Assembly (NCBI GenBank): GCA_030149165.1
Contig: JASBRY010000008.1
Span: 496,001-560,000 of the forward strand
Origin: Phycisphaerales bacterium
Lineage (GTDB): Bacteria; Planctomycetota; Phycisphaerae; Phycisphaerales; UBA1924
Direction: 5' to 3'
DNA: 64,000 nucleotides
Shown here: piece by piece, positions 51,896-60,121 of the stretch
Layout of the letters: each line of letters starts with the position of its first letter
Numbering within the stretch: the stretch's first letter is position 1
Translations under genes and position numbers: made by a program
The notes under the pieces: model-generated
What the model was told of the DNA's origin: nothing
The model's input: only the letters and a program-made list of their open reading frames with translations
The model's database searches: none

Positions 51896-52974
51896 CTCAA
51901 GAAACTATTCCGGCGTCCCCAGCCGCCCATCTTGGGGCGCTTGCGAGCGTGCACAACTAGAAGCACCACGACACCCGCGATGAGCATGATCAGCGAGTAC
52001 GCCTGACCGCGCGTCAATCCACCAAACTGCGCGATCCCGGCGTCAGGGAGACGCACAAGATCCATCGGGATGCGTCCCAGCGCGTACACGATCAGCATCG
52101 AAGCCCCGACCACTCCGGGACGACGAGGTTTGTACGCGATGATCCAGACCACAATGAACACCAACAGCCCATCAAAGAACGCCTGCATGAGCTGTGTCGG
52201 ATAGCGCGCCGAGATCCAAGGCAGAAGTTGTTCTTGGAGTTGCTCATTCCCATGCTGGATCTTGTCGAGCAGCCGCACATACCCGTCTTCCCAGTACCGC
52301 TCGTTGGGGAGCATGTGTTGGGATGCGATCGCTGCAACCGCGTCAAGTTGCTCAGGAGTGCAATCATCCGGACGCTCGAGGATTTCTTGCGGATAGCGCA
52401 CTGACCACCACGGCGCTTTATTGCCGAAGGGCGCGACGACCTTGCCCAGCAGTTCGCCGTTGATGAAGTTTGCGAGCCGTCCGAGCATGAGTCCCAGCGG
52501 CGCGACCATCGCGCACAGGTCCATGACATGCAGCGGCGGACACTTCCCGACGCGTTGACCATGCTCGTCCTTGAATCCGCGCGAGATCCACCACGCCGCG
52601 GCGATGACACCGACGAACCCGCCGTGGGATGCCATCCCGCCGTTGGTGAGTTTGAAGACACCCCAGAACGGGAAAGAACCCGAAAATTCAATCAGCAACG
52701 ACGGATCATACAGCAGCACATACCCAAGCCGACCCCCAACGATGACACCACCCACGAGCAGCATCATCGCGTCCGCGATACGGTCTTTGGGGATTGGGGT
52801 CACGCCGCGCTTCGCGAGCATTCGTAGCATCAGATACGCGATCACAAACGCGAGCAGATACGACACCCCATACCAGCGGATCCCGAAGTCCCCCGAGATC
52901 CTCCACACATACGGCGACAGATCATGGAACCACCCCCCCAAAGTTGAATCGGTCTGCGCCAAAACGAATCTCAT
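51841..52974 (-). CDS. lgt: Prolipoprotein diacylglyceryl transferase
   Basis: 377 aa polytopic enzyme that adds diacylglycerol to the lipobox cysteine of prolipoproteins. Signature blocks are ILVGGRLGYVLLYDP-like text (GGRLGYVLLYDP), GGMASHGGFVGVIAAAW, and LGRLANFINGELLGKVV with the conserved Arg and Asn. It is longer than typical (~270-300 aa) through a hydrophilic insertion at about residues 195-260 and an extended C-terminus. The start overlaps the tatD stop by four bases (ATGA). It serves the several lipoproteins encoded in this window. The non-conserved tail overlaps the convergent zinc-ribbon gene. Confidence 0.95.
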   Translation of the reverse strand: MRFVLAQTDSTLGGWFHDLSPYVWRISGDFGIRWYGVSYLLAFVIAYLMLRMLAKRGVTPIPKDRIADAMMLLVGGVIVGGRLGYVLLYDPSLLIEFSGSFPFWGVFKLTNGGMASHGGFVGVIAAAWWISRGFKDEHGQRVGKCPPLHVMDLCAMVAPLGLMLGRLANFINGELLGKVVAPFGNKAPWWSVRYPQEILERPDDCTPEQLDAVAAIASQHMLPNERYWEDGYVRLLDKIQHGNEQLQEQLLPWISARYPTQLMQAFFDGLLVFIVVWIIAYKPRRPGVVGASMLIVYALGRIPMDLVRLPDAGIAQFGGLTRGQAYSLIMLIAGVVVLLVVHARKRPKMGGWGRRNSFLSQSDDEVESSDPHSGQQG

Positions 52975-53828
52975 AGCACACTCGCAAGCACTTGATCAGA
53001 TGGAGACGGAGCGCGGATCCCGAAGAACCGCTCCGTGTTGTCATCGATCTGTTTATGGAAATCCGTGAATGGAACGCCACGAATCTTCGCGAGAAACTCC
53101 GCCGTGTATCGCGCATAGCCGGGAAGGCACGGGCGTTTGCCTCGCATCGGATCTGGAGACAAGAACGGCGCGTCTGTTTCAACCAAGATCCGATCTGCTG
53201 GGACCAGCAGCGCCGCTTCCGCGACTTCCTTCGCGTTTTTGTATGTAACTACCCCGGTGAACGAAACATTCGCGCCAAAGTCGAGCACCTTACGGACATC
53301 GTCCGGAGAGCCGGTAAAGCAGTGGAAGACGAAGCGATCCGGATCGAGCTTGGTCGCTTTGAGGATCGGGATGAGATCATCGAACGCCTTACGGCAGTGG
53401 ATCACGATCGGGAGTTTCATTCCATCGTCCCAGCACGATTCGATCACGCTCAGCTGCTCCGCGAGGACTTCATGCTGAATCGACTTGAGTGGTTTGTCGT
53501 AGTGGTTATCAAGTCCAAGTTCACCAAACGCGACACACTTGGGATCCTTCGCGTGCTCGCGCAGCACATCCCAATCATGCGGCCCCTGATCCGAATACAG
53601 CGGATGGACACCCACAGTGCACCACACATACTCGTGCTCATGCGCGATGCGAAGCGTGTCGTGCGAATCCTTGGTCGTCGTCGCGATACTGATCGCGCCC
53701 ATCACCCCCATCGACGCGGCTTCATCAAGCACGGCGTCCACACGACCAGCGTAATCAGGGAATGTCAGATGGCAATGCGTGTCAATCACACCAGAATATA
53801 GCGCATCTGTGAGGTCAAGAGCCTGCAT
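52971..53828 (-). CDS. tatD: TatD-family metal-dependent nuclease
   Basis: 285 aa hydrolase with TIM-barrel fold. Metal-binding motifs are VIDTHCHLTFPDY (HxH), VAFGELGLDNHYDK (Glu), IVIHCRKAFDDLI, VFHCFTGSPDDV, and ILVETDAPFLSPDPMRGK (catalytic Asp). The family includes 3'-5' DNA/RNA exonucleases used in repair and in removal of misfolded Tat substrates or D-amino-acyl-tRNA. Length is normal. It overlaps lgt (ATGA) and forms a two-gene unit with it. It is divergent from nnrD, with 28 bases between the starts. Confidence 0.93.
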   Translation of the reverse strand: MQALDLTDALYSGVIDTHCHLTFPDYAGRVDAVLDEAASMGVMGAISIATTTKDSHDTLRIAHEHEYVWCTVGVHPLYSDQGPHDWDVLREHAKDPKCVAFGELGLDNHYDKPLKSIQHEVLAEQLSVIESCWDDGMKLPIVIHCRKAFDDLIPILKATKLDPDRFVFHCFTGSPDDVRKVLDFGANVSFTGVVTYKNAKEVAEAALLVPADRILVETDAPFLSPDPMRGKRPCLPGYARYTAEFLAKIRGVPFTDFHKQIDDNTERFFGIRAPSPSDQVLASVL

Positions 53829-53856
53829 TGTGAGCGATGATCGTCAACAATACAGC

Positions 53857-54792
53857 ATGGACATGGAGCGCCTCACCCAACTCCCCAAGCTCCCATCTCG
53901 TCCAGAAGACGGGCACAAGGGAACCTTCGGCACAGTCGGCATCATCGGCGGGAGCGTCGGATTCGCTGGAGATGAAGACACACTCCGAGCGCGGATGATC
54001 GGCGCTCCGGCACTCGCGGCGATGGGCGCCACACGAGCGGGATGCGGACTCGTCAAAGTCGCGGCTCCAGAACCGATCCTCAACGCCGTTCTCTCGCTGT
54101 GTCCGAACGCGACGGGATACCCGATCGAAGGGAACTCTGTTTCCGTCTTGGATCGTCTCGCATCGGAGTGCGACTCCATCGCCATCGGCCCTGGGATTGG
54201 AACAAGCGACGAGGTTGTTCGGCTTATCGAGCACGCGATGACACTCCCAAAGGATTCAAGATGCCGATCGTTGATCCTGGATGCGGATGCACTGAATGTG
54301 CTCGCACAACTCAGCCAGTCCAGTCTCACTTTCTCGATCCCGACCGTCCTGACCCCGCATCCCGGCGAAGCGGCTCGGTTGCTCGGAGAGTTTGGGCTCA
54401 AAGGGAATCCGACAGGTGATACAGAGCAACGACTCATCGCGTGCCGAACACTCGCGCAACACTTTAGATGTGTTGTTGTGCTCAAGGGCAGTGGATCGGT
54501 GGTGTGTGATACCAACAGAGCATGGATCTGCTCCAATGGACATCCCTGTCTCGGCACAGGAGGCACGGGGGATGTACTGAGCGGGATCATCGCTTCACTC
54601 AGCGCCCAGAGTGCAAACAGCAAAGAACTCGACCTGTTTTATACGACCTGTATCGCTGTCGATGCGCACGCGTGCGCGGGCGAGGATTGGGCGCATTCTC
54701 TTGATCTTCAAGCCGGACTCGATCCTTGGGATCTCGCGCTGTCTATTCCCAAATCGGTTGCGCGCCATCGTCAACCAGGCAGTTCGCCCTAA
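53857..54792 (+). CDS. nnrD: ADP-dependent NAD(P)H-hydrate dehydratase, without epimerase domain
   Basis: 311 aa repair enzyme that restores NAD(P)H from its hydrated form. The dehydratase domain shows GTVGIIGGSVGFAGDED at the N-terminus, ALAAMGATRAGCGLVKVAAP, AIGPGIGTSDEVVRLIE, TVLTPHPGEAARLLGE, and GTGGTGDVLSGIIASL (ribokinase-like signature). Many bacteria fuse this to the NnrE epimerase; here only NnrD is present. The ATG at 53857 is preferred (MDMERLTQLPKLPSR), though no ribosome-binding site is seen. It is divergent from tatD. Confidence 0.92.
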   Translation: MDMERLTQLPKLPSRPEDGHKGTFGTVGIIGGSVGFAGDEDTLRARMIGAPALAAMGATRAGCGLVKVAAPEPILNAVLSLCPNATGYPIEGNSVSVLDRLASECDSIAIGPGIGTSDEVVRLIEHAMTLPKDSRCRSLILDADALNVLAQLSQSSLTFSIPTVLTPHPGEAARLLGEFGLKGNPTGDTEQRLIACRTLAQHFRCVVVLKGSGSVVCDTNRAWICSNGHPCLGTGGTGDVLSGIIASLSAQSANSKELDLFYTTCIAVDAHACAGEDWAHSLDLQAGLDPWDLALSIPKSVARHRQPGSSP

Positions 54793-54975
54793 ACGCTTTG
54801 CACACAGTTTTGTGTCTCAATCCGTGTAGGGAATTCAGTCCTCCATAAACCGGGGATCCGTGATCTGAATTTTGGACTGGTTTGGATCAAATCCAAGGCT
54901 TGCCCAACAGTTTCGGATCAATCGAGTCGAGTAACTTCACTGCGTGCGCATCCGAGTTTCTCCTGTTGTAATCCA
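54793..54975 (+). other. Gap before the hybrid histidine kinase gene
   Basis: 183 bases without a gene. A 6-bp perfect inverted repeat TTGGAT-CAA-ATCCAA lies at 54882-54896. It could be a small operator, but nothing else supports this. No clear promoter elements were recognised. Confidence 0.3.
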
Positions 54976-57900
54976 ATGCATGAACAATTGAAACAACATT
55001 CCCACACAGCAACTCCTCAGCCGCTACCACAGCGTAACGATGCGTTTCGTGTAAACCTTTCCCGCAATACATTGGGATGCGCATCGTGGGTCAGATCACA
55101 CAAGATTCTGGTGTTTTTGTTCGTGGTTTCAATGATCGGAACGCTGACTCTCCAGAGCATCTCATCACAACTACACACAATCGGGATTGTCCAATCAATA
55201 CTCTGGATCATCACACTTCTGATTGGTGTCTTGCTGTGTGCTTGGGTGCTGCGTGATCAGAGCGACCGAATATCAGGCAATTGGATTACACCAGTCGATC
55301 TGTGCCCACTCGATCAGGCACGCATGTTTCACGAAGTTATCGAGCAAGCTTCGATCGTCATGATGACTGATAGAGATGGCACGATTCGATATGTGAACGA
55401 TGCGTTCTGTGAAATCTCAGGATACACACGCCATGAACTGCTTGGGAGCAACTGCAGAATCATCAACTCTGGATACCACACCAAAGAGTTCTTTACATCC
55501 ATGTTCAGAACAATCTCCAAAGGTCAGGTTTGGAGGGGGGAGATCTGTAACAGGAAGAAGGACGGCTCAATATACTGGGTCGACACCACCATCGTCCCAA
55601 TCAAGGATGAGCAAGGAAGCGTCACTTCGTTTTATTCGAACCGGATTGATATCACACACCAAAAGGAGATCGAGAACGAGCTCAAGCTAGTCCTTGATGC
55701 GATGCCTTCCATTGTGATCTGCAAGGACGAATCAAACAATATCCTGCGCATCAATCAAGCGGGCGCTGAAGTGATCGGTCTTGAGCCGAGCCAGATCCAG
55801 CAGCACAACGCGCGCGAGTTCTTCAGCGAGCACAACCCTCTCGCTTCCTACGAAGAAGACCTGGATGTGCTCGCTCAGGGAGTACCTCAGACCGGCATCA
55901 TCAAAACACTCCAAGACGAGCACGGCAATCACACGACCCTCACGATCGACAAGATACCAATCCTGGACAGCTCAGGGTTCTTCAGCAAACTGGTGACCAT
56001 CGCGACAGACATCACCAATATCTCCGAGATAGAACAGCGCCTTTCATTCGCGCTCGAATCCACCAACGCAGGGATCTGGGATTGGGATACCAATGCAAAA
56101 ACCCTTCATACAAATGATCTGTATTTCACAATGCTTGGGGATGAACCACTCCCGAGCCCTATCCCATCAGGACACTACTTCGATAGGATGCATCAGGAAG
56201 ATCTAGAGCGTGTCAAAAAACACATCGATTCATTTGTGCAATCAGGCGAATCGCGATTCCAAGACGAGTTCCGGATTCTGCACGCGGATGGGTCATACCG
56301 TTGGATCAGATCCGATGCGTTGGTGATCGAACGCAATAGAGATGGATCCGCCAAACGGATCATCGGTCAGCATCACGACATCGATGCGTCCAAGAGACTC
56401 GACCTCGCTATCCGGACAGCACTCGAAGTCAACGCGAGCGGAACACAGCAAGAAACTTTGGACGAACTCTGCAGAGCACTCGCTGAATCAACCAACGCGT
56501 GCTTCGCCGGGGTTGCCGTCCCGACCAAAAAAAGCGAGCACGCTACCGCTCGACTGCTCGCCGGCTCGTCGTACGGCAAACCGGTCATCCCATTTGAATA
56601 CGAACTGAAGGGAACCCCTTGCGAGAGCACACTGAGCAATGAGTTCTGCTTGGTCGAACAAGATGTTGCGAGTATGTATCCCGATGACCTGCTTCTGGAA
56701 TCCATGAATGCACAGGGATACGCGGGATTACGGCTCACGAGCGGATCAGGTGAGTTGATCGGTTTGATCATGGTGGTCCACGACAAGCCGCTCCGATCAC
56801 CGATTGATCCAAAGACCGCATTGAAACTGTTCGGCGCTCGCGCTTCGGTCGAGCTAGAGCACCGCATGTATGCAGACCACCTTAAAGAAGCGCTCCAGCT
56901 CGCCGAGTCTTCGAATCGAGCGAAGTCCGATTTCATCGCGAATATGAGTCACGAGATACGCACGCCGATGACAGCGATCCTGGGATACACAGAGATTTTG
57001 GAGGAACAGCAATCGAGCAGCAAGACCGATGCAAGCACAAGCGCTATCCAAACGATCCGCAAGAACGGCGAGCACCTGCTCACTGTCATCAACGACATTC
57101 TCGATATCTCAAAGATCGAAGCAGGCAAGATGCACGCTGAGTTTGTAGATGTGTGCCCACTCGAACTGGTCATCAGCATCGAGCAGCTCCTCGCCGAACG
57201 AGCGAGGGGGAAGGGACTCGAGTTCCATATTGAGTTCCCATCAAGAATCCCATCACGAGTTCGAACCGATCCCACAAGGCTCCGCCAAATCCTGCTCAAT
57301 CTTGTGGGTAATGCGATCAAGTTCACAAGAGGCGGCTCCATTACGCTCAGATGCTCATACGCGGATCATGAGAACCAACTCATATTCGAAGTCCTTGATA
57401 CAGGGATCGGGATGACACTTGAACAGTGCGGCATCATCTTTGATGCGTTCACTCAAGCGGACTCTTCAACAACACGAGAGTTTGGGGGGTCTGGACTCGG
57501 ACTCAGGATTTCATCCACTCTCGCAAAGATGCTCGGAGGCAGAATTCAAGTGGAGTCCGAGCTTGGGTTCGGATCTCGCTTCTGGTTCACAGTGGATCCA
57601 GGGAAAATCGATAACACCGAGATGGTTGGTATCCAAGAGTATCATGATCTCAAAGAATCCATGATGAGCACGATCACGAATGAGCAATCAGCACAACCAC
57701 TGATGCTTGAGGGATTCAAAGTACTCCTCGTTGAAGATGGGCCGGACAATCAAACTCTTATCCTGCACCATCTCCAACGCGCAGGAGCGATTGTTGACAT
57801 CGCAGAGAACGGCAAGGTCTGCCTGGACATGCTCACTGAGTCATCTGAGTACGATCTCGTGCTCATGGATATGCAGATGCCTGTGCTCGATGGGTACGAG

Positions 57901-58110
57901 ACCACCAAGCAGATCCGTGCTCGCGGACAGACACTGCCGATCATCGCATTGACGGCGCACGCGATGAGCAGTGATCGTGAGAAATGTATCGCCGTGGGTT
58001 GTGATGAATATCACGCCAAACCGATCAAGAAAGCTCAGCTGATCGAACTCTGTAGAGAACTCATCAATCAGCGCCAGCAAGGCAGCGATCAAGAACCCTT
58101 GGCGGCGTAA
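54976..58110 (+). CDS. Hybrid sensor histidine kinase (2 TM, 3 PAS, GAF-like, HisKA, HATPase, REC)
   Basis: 1044 aa. Two transmembrane helices lie at about residues 43-62 and 68-92. Three PAS domains follow (about 117-230, 235-350 and 355-475). A GAF-like domain covers about 480-635. HisKA has the phosphoacceptor H659 in NMSHEIRTPM. The ATPase domain has the N box (LLNLVGNAIKF) and DTGIGM and GGSGLGLRI glycine boxes. A C-terminal receiver domain has D965 (LMDMQMPVLDGYE) and K1015. Phosphotransfer to a separate HPt protein is expected, but no HPt or response-regulator gene is adjacent. The input signal is unknown; the three PAS domains suggest redox or small-molecule sensing. Confidence 0.92.
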   Translation: MHEQLKQHSHTATPQPLPQRNDAFRVNLSRNTLGCASWVRSHKILVFLFVVSMIGTLTLQSISSQLHTIGIVQSILWIITLLIGVLLCAWVLRDQSDRISGNWITPVDLCPLDQARMFHEVIEQASIVMMTDRDGTIRYVNDAFCEISGYTRHELLGSNCRIINSGYHTKEFFTSMFRTISKGQVWRGEICNRKKDGSIYWVDTTIVPIKDEQGSVTSFYSNRIDITHQKEIENELKLVLDAMPSIVICKDESNNILRINQAGAEVIGLEPSQIQQHNAREFFSEHNPLASYEEDLDVLAQGVPQTGIIKTLQDEHGNHTTLTIDKIPILDSSGFFSKLVTIATDITNISEIEQRLSFALESTNAGIWDWDTNAKTLHTNDLYFTMLGDEPLPSPIPSGHYFDRMHQEDLERVKKHIDSFVQSGESRFQDEFRILHADGSYRWIRSDALVIERNRDGSAKRIIGQHHDIDASKRLDLAIRTALEVNASGTQQETLDELCRALAESTNACFAGVAVPTKKSEHATARLLAGSSYGKPVIPFEYELKGTPCESTLSNEFCLVEQDVASMYPDDLLLESMNAQGYAGLRLTSGSGELIGLIMVVHDKPLRSPIDPKTALKLFGARASVELEHRMYADHLKEALQLAESSNRAKSDFIANMSHEIRTPMTAILGYTEILEEQQSSSKTDASTSAIQTIRKNGEHLLTVINDILDISKIEAGKMHAEFVDVCPLELVISIEQLLAERARGKGLEFHIEFPSRIPSRVRTDPTRLRQILLNLVGNAIKFTRGGSITLRCSYADHENQLIFEVLDTGIGMTLEQCGIIFDAFTQADSSTTREFGGSGLGLRISSTLAKMLGGRIQVESELGFGSRFWFTVDPGKIDNTEMVGIQEYHDLKESMMSTITNEQSAQPLMLEGFKVLLVEDGPDNQTLILHHLQRAGAIVDIAENGKVCLDMLTESSEYDLVLMDMQMPVLDGYETTKQIRARGQTLPIIALTAHAMSSDREKCIAVGCDEYHAKPIKKAQLIELCRELINQRQQGSDQEPLAA

Positions 58111-58140
58111 GAACCTCGACAACCGCCCTCCAAAAACACG

Positions 58141-58168
58141 CACAGCTCCGAAAAATCACGGAGCTGTG
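58141..58168 (-). terminator. Hairpin terminator between kinase gene and tRNA-Ser
   Basis: A perfect 10-bp stem 58141-58150/58159-58168 with an eight-base loop. On the minus strand a run of five T begins four bases after the stem, so it probably ends the tRNA transcript. It may also end the plus-strand kinase message. Confidence 0.75.
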
Positions 58169-58182
58169 GAATCTTTGAACAA

Positions 58183-58272
58183 CGGAGCGAGAGGGATTCG
58201 AACCCTCGGTACGGGTTTACCCCGTACACCGGATTAGCAATCCGGCCCCTTCAGCCTCTCGGGCACCGCTCC
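58183..58272 (-). tRNA. tRNA-Ser (GCT anticodon)
   Basis: A 90-base cloverleaf on the minus strand. The acceptor stem is GGAGCGG (58266-58272) paired with TCGCTCC (one G-U), with discriminator G at 58183. The anticodon stem-loop CCGGA-TTGCTAA-TCCGG gives anticodon GCT for AGC/AGT serine codons. A long variable arm and GGTTCGAATCC T-arm are typical of tRNA-Ser. The 3' CCA is not encoded. Confidence 0.95.
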
Positions 58273-58289
58273 AATACCAACCAGAAAGC

Positions 58290-58349
58290 CCGGCTCGTAG
58301 CCCGTTAGCGTAGTCACGCGACGAGCAATGAACAAGGGACCCGAGCCGG
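58290..58349 (-). other. Inverted-repeat element upstream of tRNA-Ser(GCT)
   Basis: An 8-bp perfect inverted repeat (58290-58297/58342-58349) encloses 44 bases, with a small inner hairpin GCGT-AGTC-ACGC. It lies within a 201-base gap between the coiled-coil gene (stop at 58474) and tRNA-Ser. Its role is unknown. Confidence 0.35.
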
Positions 58350-58391
58350 ATGACCCAGAATCCCTTGTGTGAACAGCCAATGCATCGACCA

Positions 58392-58420
58392 AGCACCCCG
58401 CTACCCACCTACGGGGTGCT
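58392..58420 (-). terminator. Probable hairpin terminator after the coiled-coil gene
   Basis: A perfect 9-bp stem 58392-58400/58412-58420, placed 54 bases after the stop of the minus-strand gene at 58474. There is no good U-run, so termination strength is uncertain. Confidence 0.5.
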
Positions 58421-58473
58421 CGATCAATACGAAATCGATTGATTGGCCCACGAATGACCAACCCAAAGCAAAC

Positions 58474-58752
58474 TCAATCCGCGCCCTCACCACCAGGGTT
58501 TTCGGATTCGAGCATATTGCGGAGGTATTTGTTCTCGCGACGAGTCGCTTCAAGATCAAACACGAGGTATTTGACACTCAGACGAAGATGGTCGAGCGAT
58601 TCTTGCAGCTCCGAGATGGTCTTCTTCATGCGTTGGTGACGGCTCTGTGTTTCAGCCGCGAGCTTCGCGAGTTTGGGACGCTGATCCTCTGGGAGTGATT
58701 CGATCTGTCCGAGGAGGGTCGCAAGACGGGATTGGAACTCATTCTCTGTCAT
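58474..58752 (-). CDS. Small coiled-coil protein, planctomycete-type
   Basis: 92 aa. It begins MTENEFQSRLATLLGQIESL and is almost fully helical and charged, with heptad-like patterning through SRHQRMKKTISELQESLDHL and ends RRENKYLRNMLESENPGG. It has no signal peptide or membrane helix, so it is cytoplasmic. I recall similar short proteins in Phycisphaerae genomes but not a named family; this is memory, not a search. The ATG at 58752 has an AGGA site at about 8 bases; the frame is open 46 codons upstream, without support. Function unknown. Confidence 0.72.
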   Translation of the reverse strand: MTENEFQSRLATLLGQIESLPEDQRPKLAKLAAETQSRHQRMKKTISELQESLDHLRLSVKYLVFDLEATRRENKYLRNMLESENPGGEGAD

Positions 58753-58989
58753 GACATGTCCTTTCTTCGTATGACGCCGACGATCCGTCGACGCCATACC
58801 AGTTGCACAGGCGCGGCCAAAGATTGCGCCAGAGCGTGCCAAAAAACGCAGACACGCAGAGCGTCCGAAAATATCCCATCCTGGGATCATGCCAATCCGT
58901 TTTGTTCATCCATGCTGATTCTGGAGCCGGCTGCGTCCTTCGCCGCCAGGGGTCTCAACAGGTCCGGCTGTGCCGGGTGTTGCCCAGAA
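58753..58989 (-). other. Gap between the coiled-coil and DUF3553 genes
   Basis: 237 bases without a supported gene or clear promoter. Short open frames on both strands lack a ribosome-binding site and any recognisable motif. Confidence 0.35.
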
Positions 58990-59631
58990 TCAACGCGAGC
59001 GGTGGAGCCGCTGCAACGCGTGTTGCCCCTCAATCGGAGCAGAATCCCGGATCTGAACCAGCTCTGCAGCAGGCACATCCCGAGCTTCCCGGACCATCTT
59101 ACCGAGATGCTTCCAAAGAATCTTCTCGAAGAACCCAAAGAATTCTTCCAGCTCAGGGCGTGAGAACCGTGAGAGCGGATCGCTGAGCCCACTCTGCATC
59201 ACAGCCCACTCAATCAGGGGGGCTCCGGAGTTCGTGAATCGGTAGAGAGAAAGCGTCGATCTGAGCCGCTGCGCCGGAGTCGCGAACGGATCGCGCGCCG
59301 CTTCAGGGATCCGTGTCATGATGTCCTGGACCTCGCGAGCGCTCGCTTTGAGGATCGGATTCTCCAGCCCATCGAGCTTCGCTGTTGCGGACTCTTTCTC
59401 TGGAACCGTCCCCACCCGATTCCCGGCTGGTTCGATCTTCGCGAACGCCGTCGATACCGTCTTGAGTCCCGCTCGATCAAAGCGGATGACTAATCGCTGG
59501 CAGGGCTGCCCCTCATGCTCGCCCATGGACGAGGTCGAGACGATCCCCACCCCCCACTCTGGTTTGGATGCATGGACAACGCGATCGCCCATCTGGAACT
59601 TCTGGATTTGGGTCGGATTCATCGGATTCAA
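58990..59631 (-). CDS. DUF3553 domain protein
   Basis: 213 aa. The N-terminal ~60 residues (FQMGDRVVHASKPEWGVGIV, then CQRLVIRFDRAGLKTVSTAF) match DUF3553, a small beta-barrel also found at the end of some UvrD-like helicases and similar to CarD-type RNA-polymerase-interaction folds. The rest is helical, with no motif recognised. The TTG at 59631 is chosen because GAAGG lies 7 bases upstream; an ATG three codons later is possible. It is divergent from rpoZ with a 223-base gap. A role with DNA or RNA polymerase is inference. Confidence 0.75.
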   Translation of the reverse strand: MNPMNPTQIQKFQMGDRVVHASKPEWGVGIVSTSSMGEHEGQPCQRLVIRFDRAGLKTVSTAFAKIEPAGNRVGTVPEKESATAKLDGLENPILKASAREVQDIMTRIPEAARDPFATPAQRLRSTLSLYRFTNSGAPLIEWAVMQSGLSDPLSRFSRPELEEFFGFFEKILWKHLGKMVREARDVPAAELVQIRDSAPIEGQHALQRLHRSR

Positions 59632-59854
59632 CAGATTACCTTCTGACAGGGGTTCAAACGGCTGCCCCTGAGCGATCTGGAGCGGTTTTTGTACAACAGA
59701 TGCCCCAAGCGGTTGTCGCCCAACTGGTTGGATCGGCCTAGACTTCCTCCCGCTGCAATCAGCAGGGAACGAGAACCATCGTCCCGCTCAACAAGTTTGC
59801 AACCGGATCCATCCCCCCGCGAGCACACCTCGCGGCATGACAGAAGGATAGCAG
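59632..59854. promoter_or_regulatory. Divergent promoter region of DUF3553 gene and rpoZ
   Basis: 223 bases without a gene between two divergent starts. Both promoters should be here, but no convincing -35/-10 pairs could be assigned by eye. An AAGGA ribosome-binding site for rpoZ is at 59843-59848. Confidence 0.35.
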
Positions 59855-60103
59855 ATGATCGAAGCGTTGAAAAGTGACGAAATCATTGAGAAAGTCGGCG
59901 GCAAGTTCAAGCTCTGTGCGCTGATCCAACGCCGACTCCAGCAGCTCCTTGACGGCGCTCGTCCGCTCGTCGAGCGCGACGGACGCACTGATCTCGAGCT
60001 CGTCGTTGAAGAGATCCTGCAAGACAAGATCACCCTCGAGTATGTCGAGGATCAGGAAACCTCAGAAGCCGCCGAGCCCGCCGCGAGCGAAGCGCTGCTC
60101 TAA
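59855..60103 (+). CDS. rpoZ: DNA-directed RNA polymerase omega subunit
   Basis: 82 aa small subunit that helps assemble beta' and takes part in ppGpp sensing in some bacteria. It has the family pattern KFKLCALIQRRLQQLLDGAR followed by DLELVVEEILQDKITLEYVE, with the conserved basic helix and the acidic linker. An AAGGA site precedes the ATG. It forms a unit with coaC 18 bases downstream, as rpoZ and coaBC often do in bacteria. The short acidic/Ala C-terminus is not conserved. Confidence 0.9.
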   Translation: MIEALKSDEIIEKVGGKFKLCALIQRRLQQLLDGARPLVERDGRTDLELVVEEILQDKITLEYVEDQETSEAAEPAASEALL

Positions 60104-60121
60104 CTCGAGTACATCTCCCAT

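Noticed and set aside
54882..54896. Small inverted repeat TTGGAT-CAA-ATCCAA as a firm operator
   Set aside because: It is short and stands alone with no promoter context, so it was only mentioned in the gap entry.
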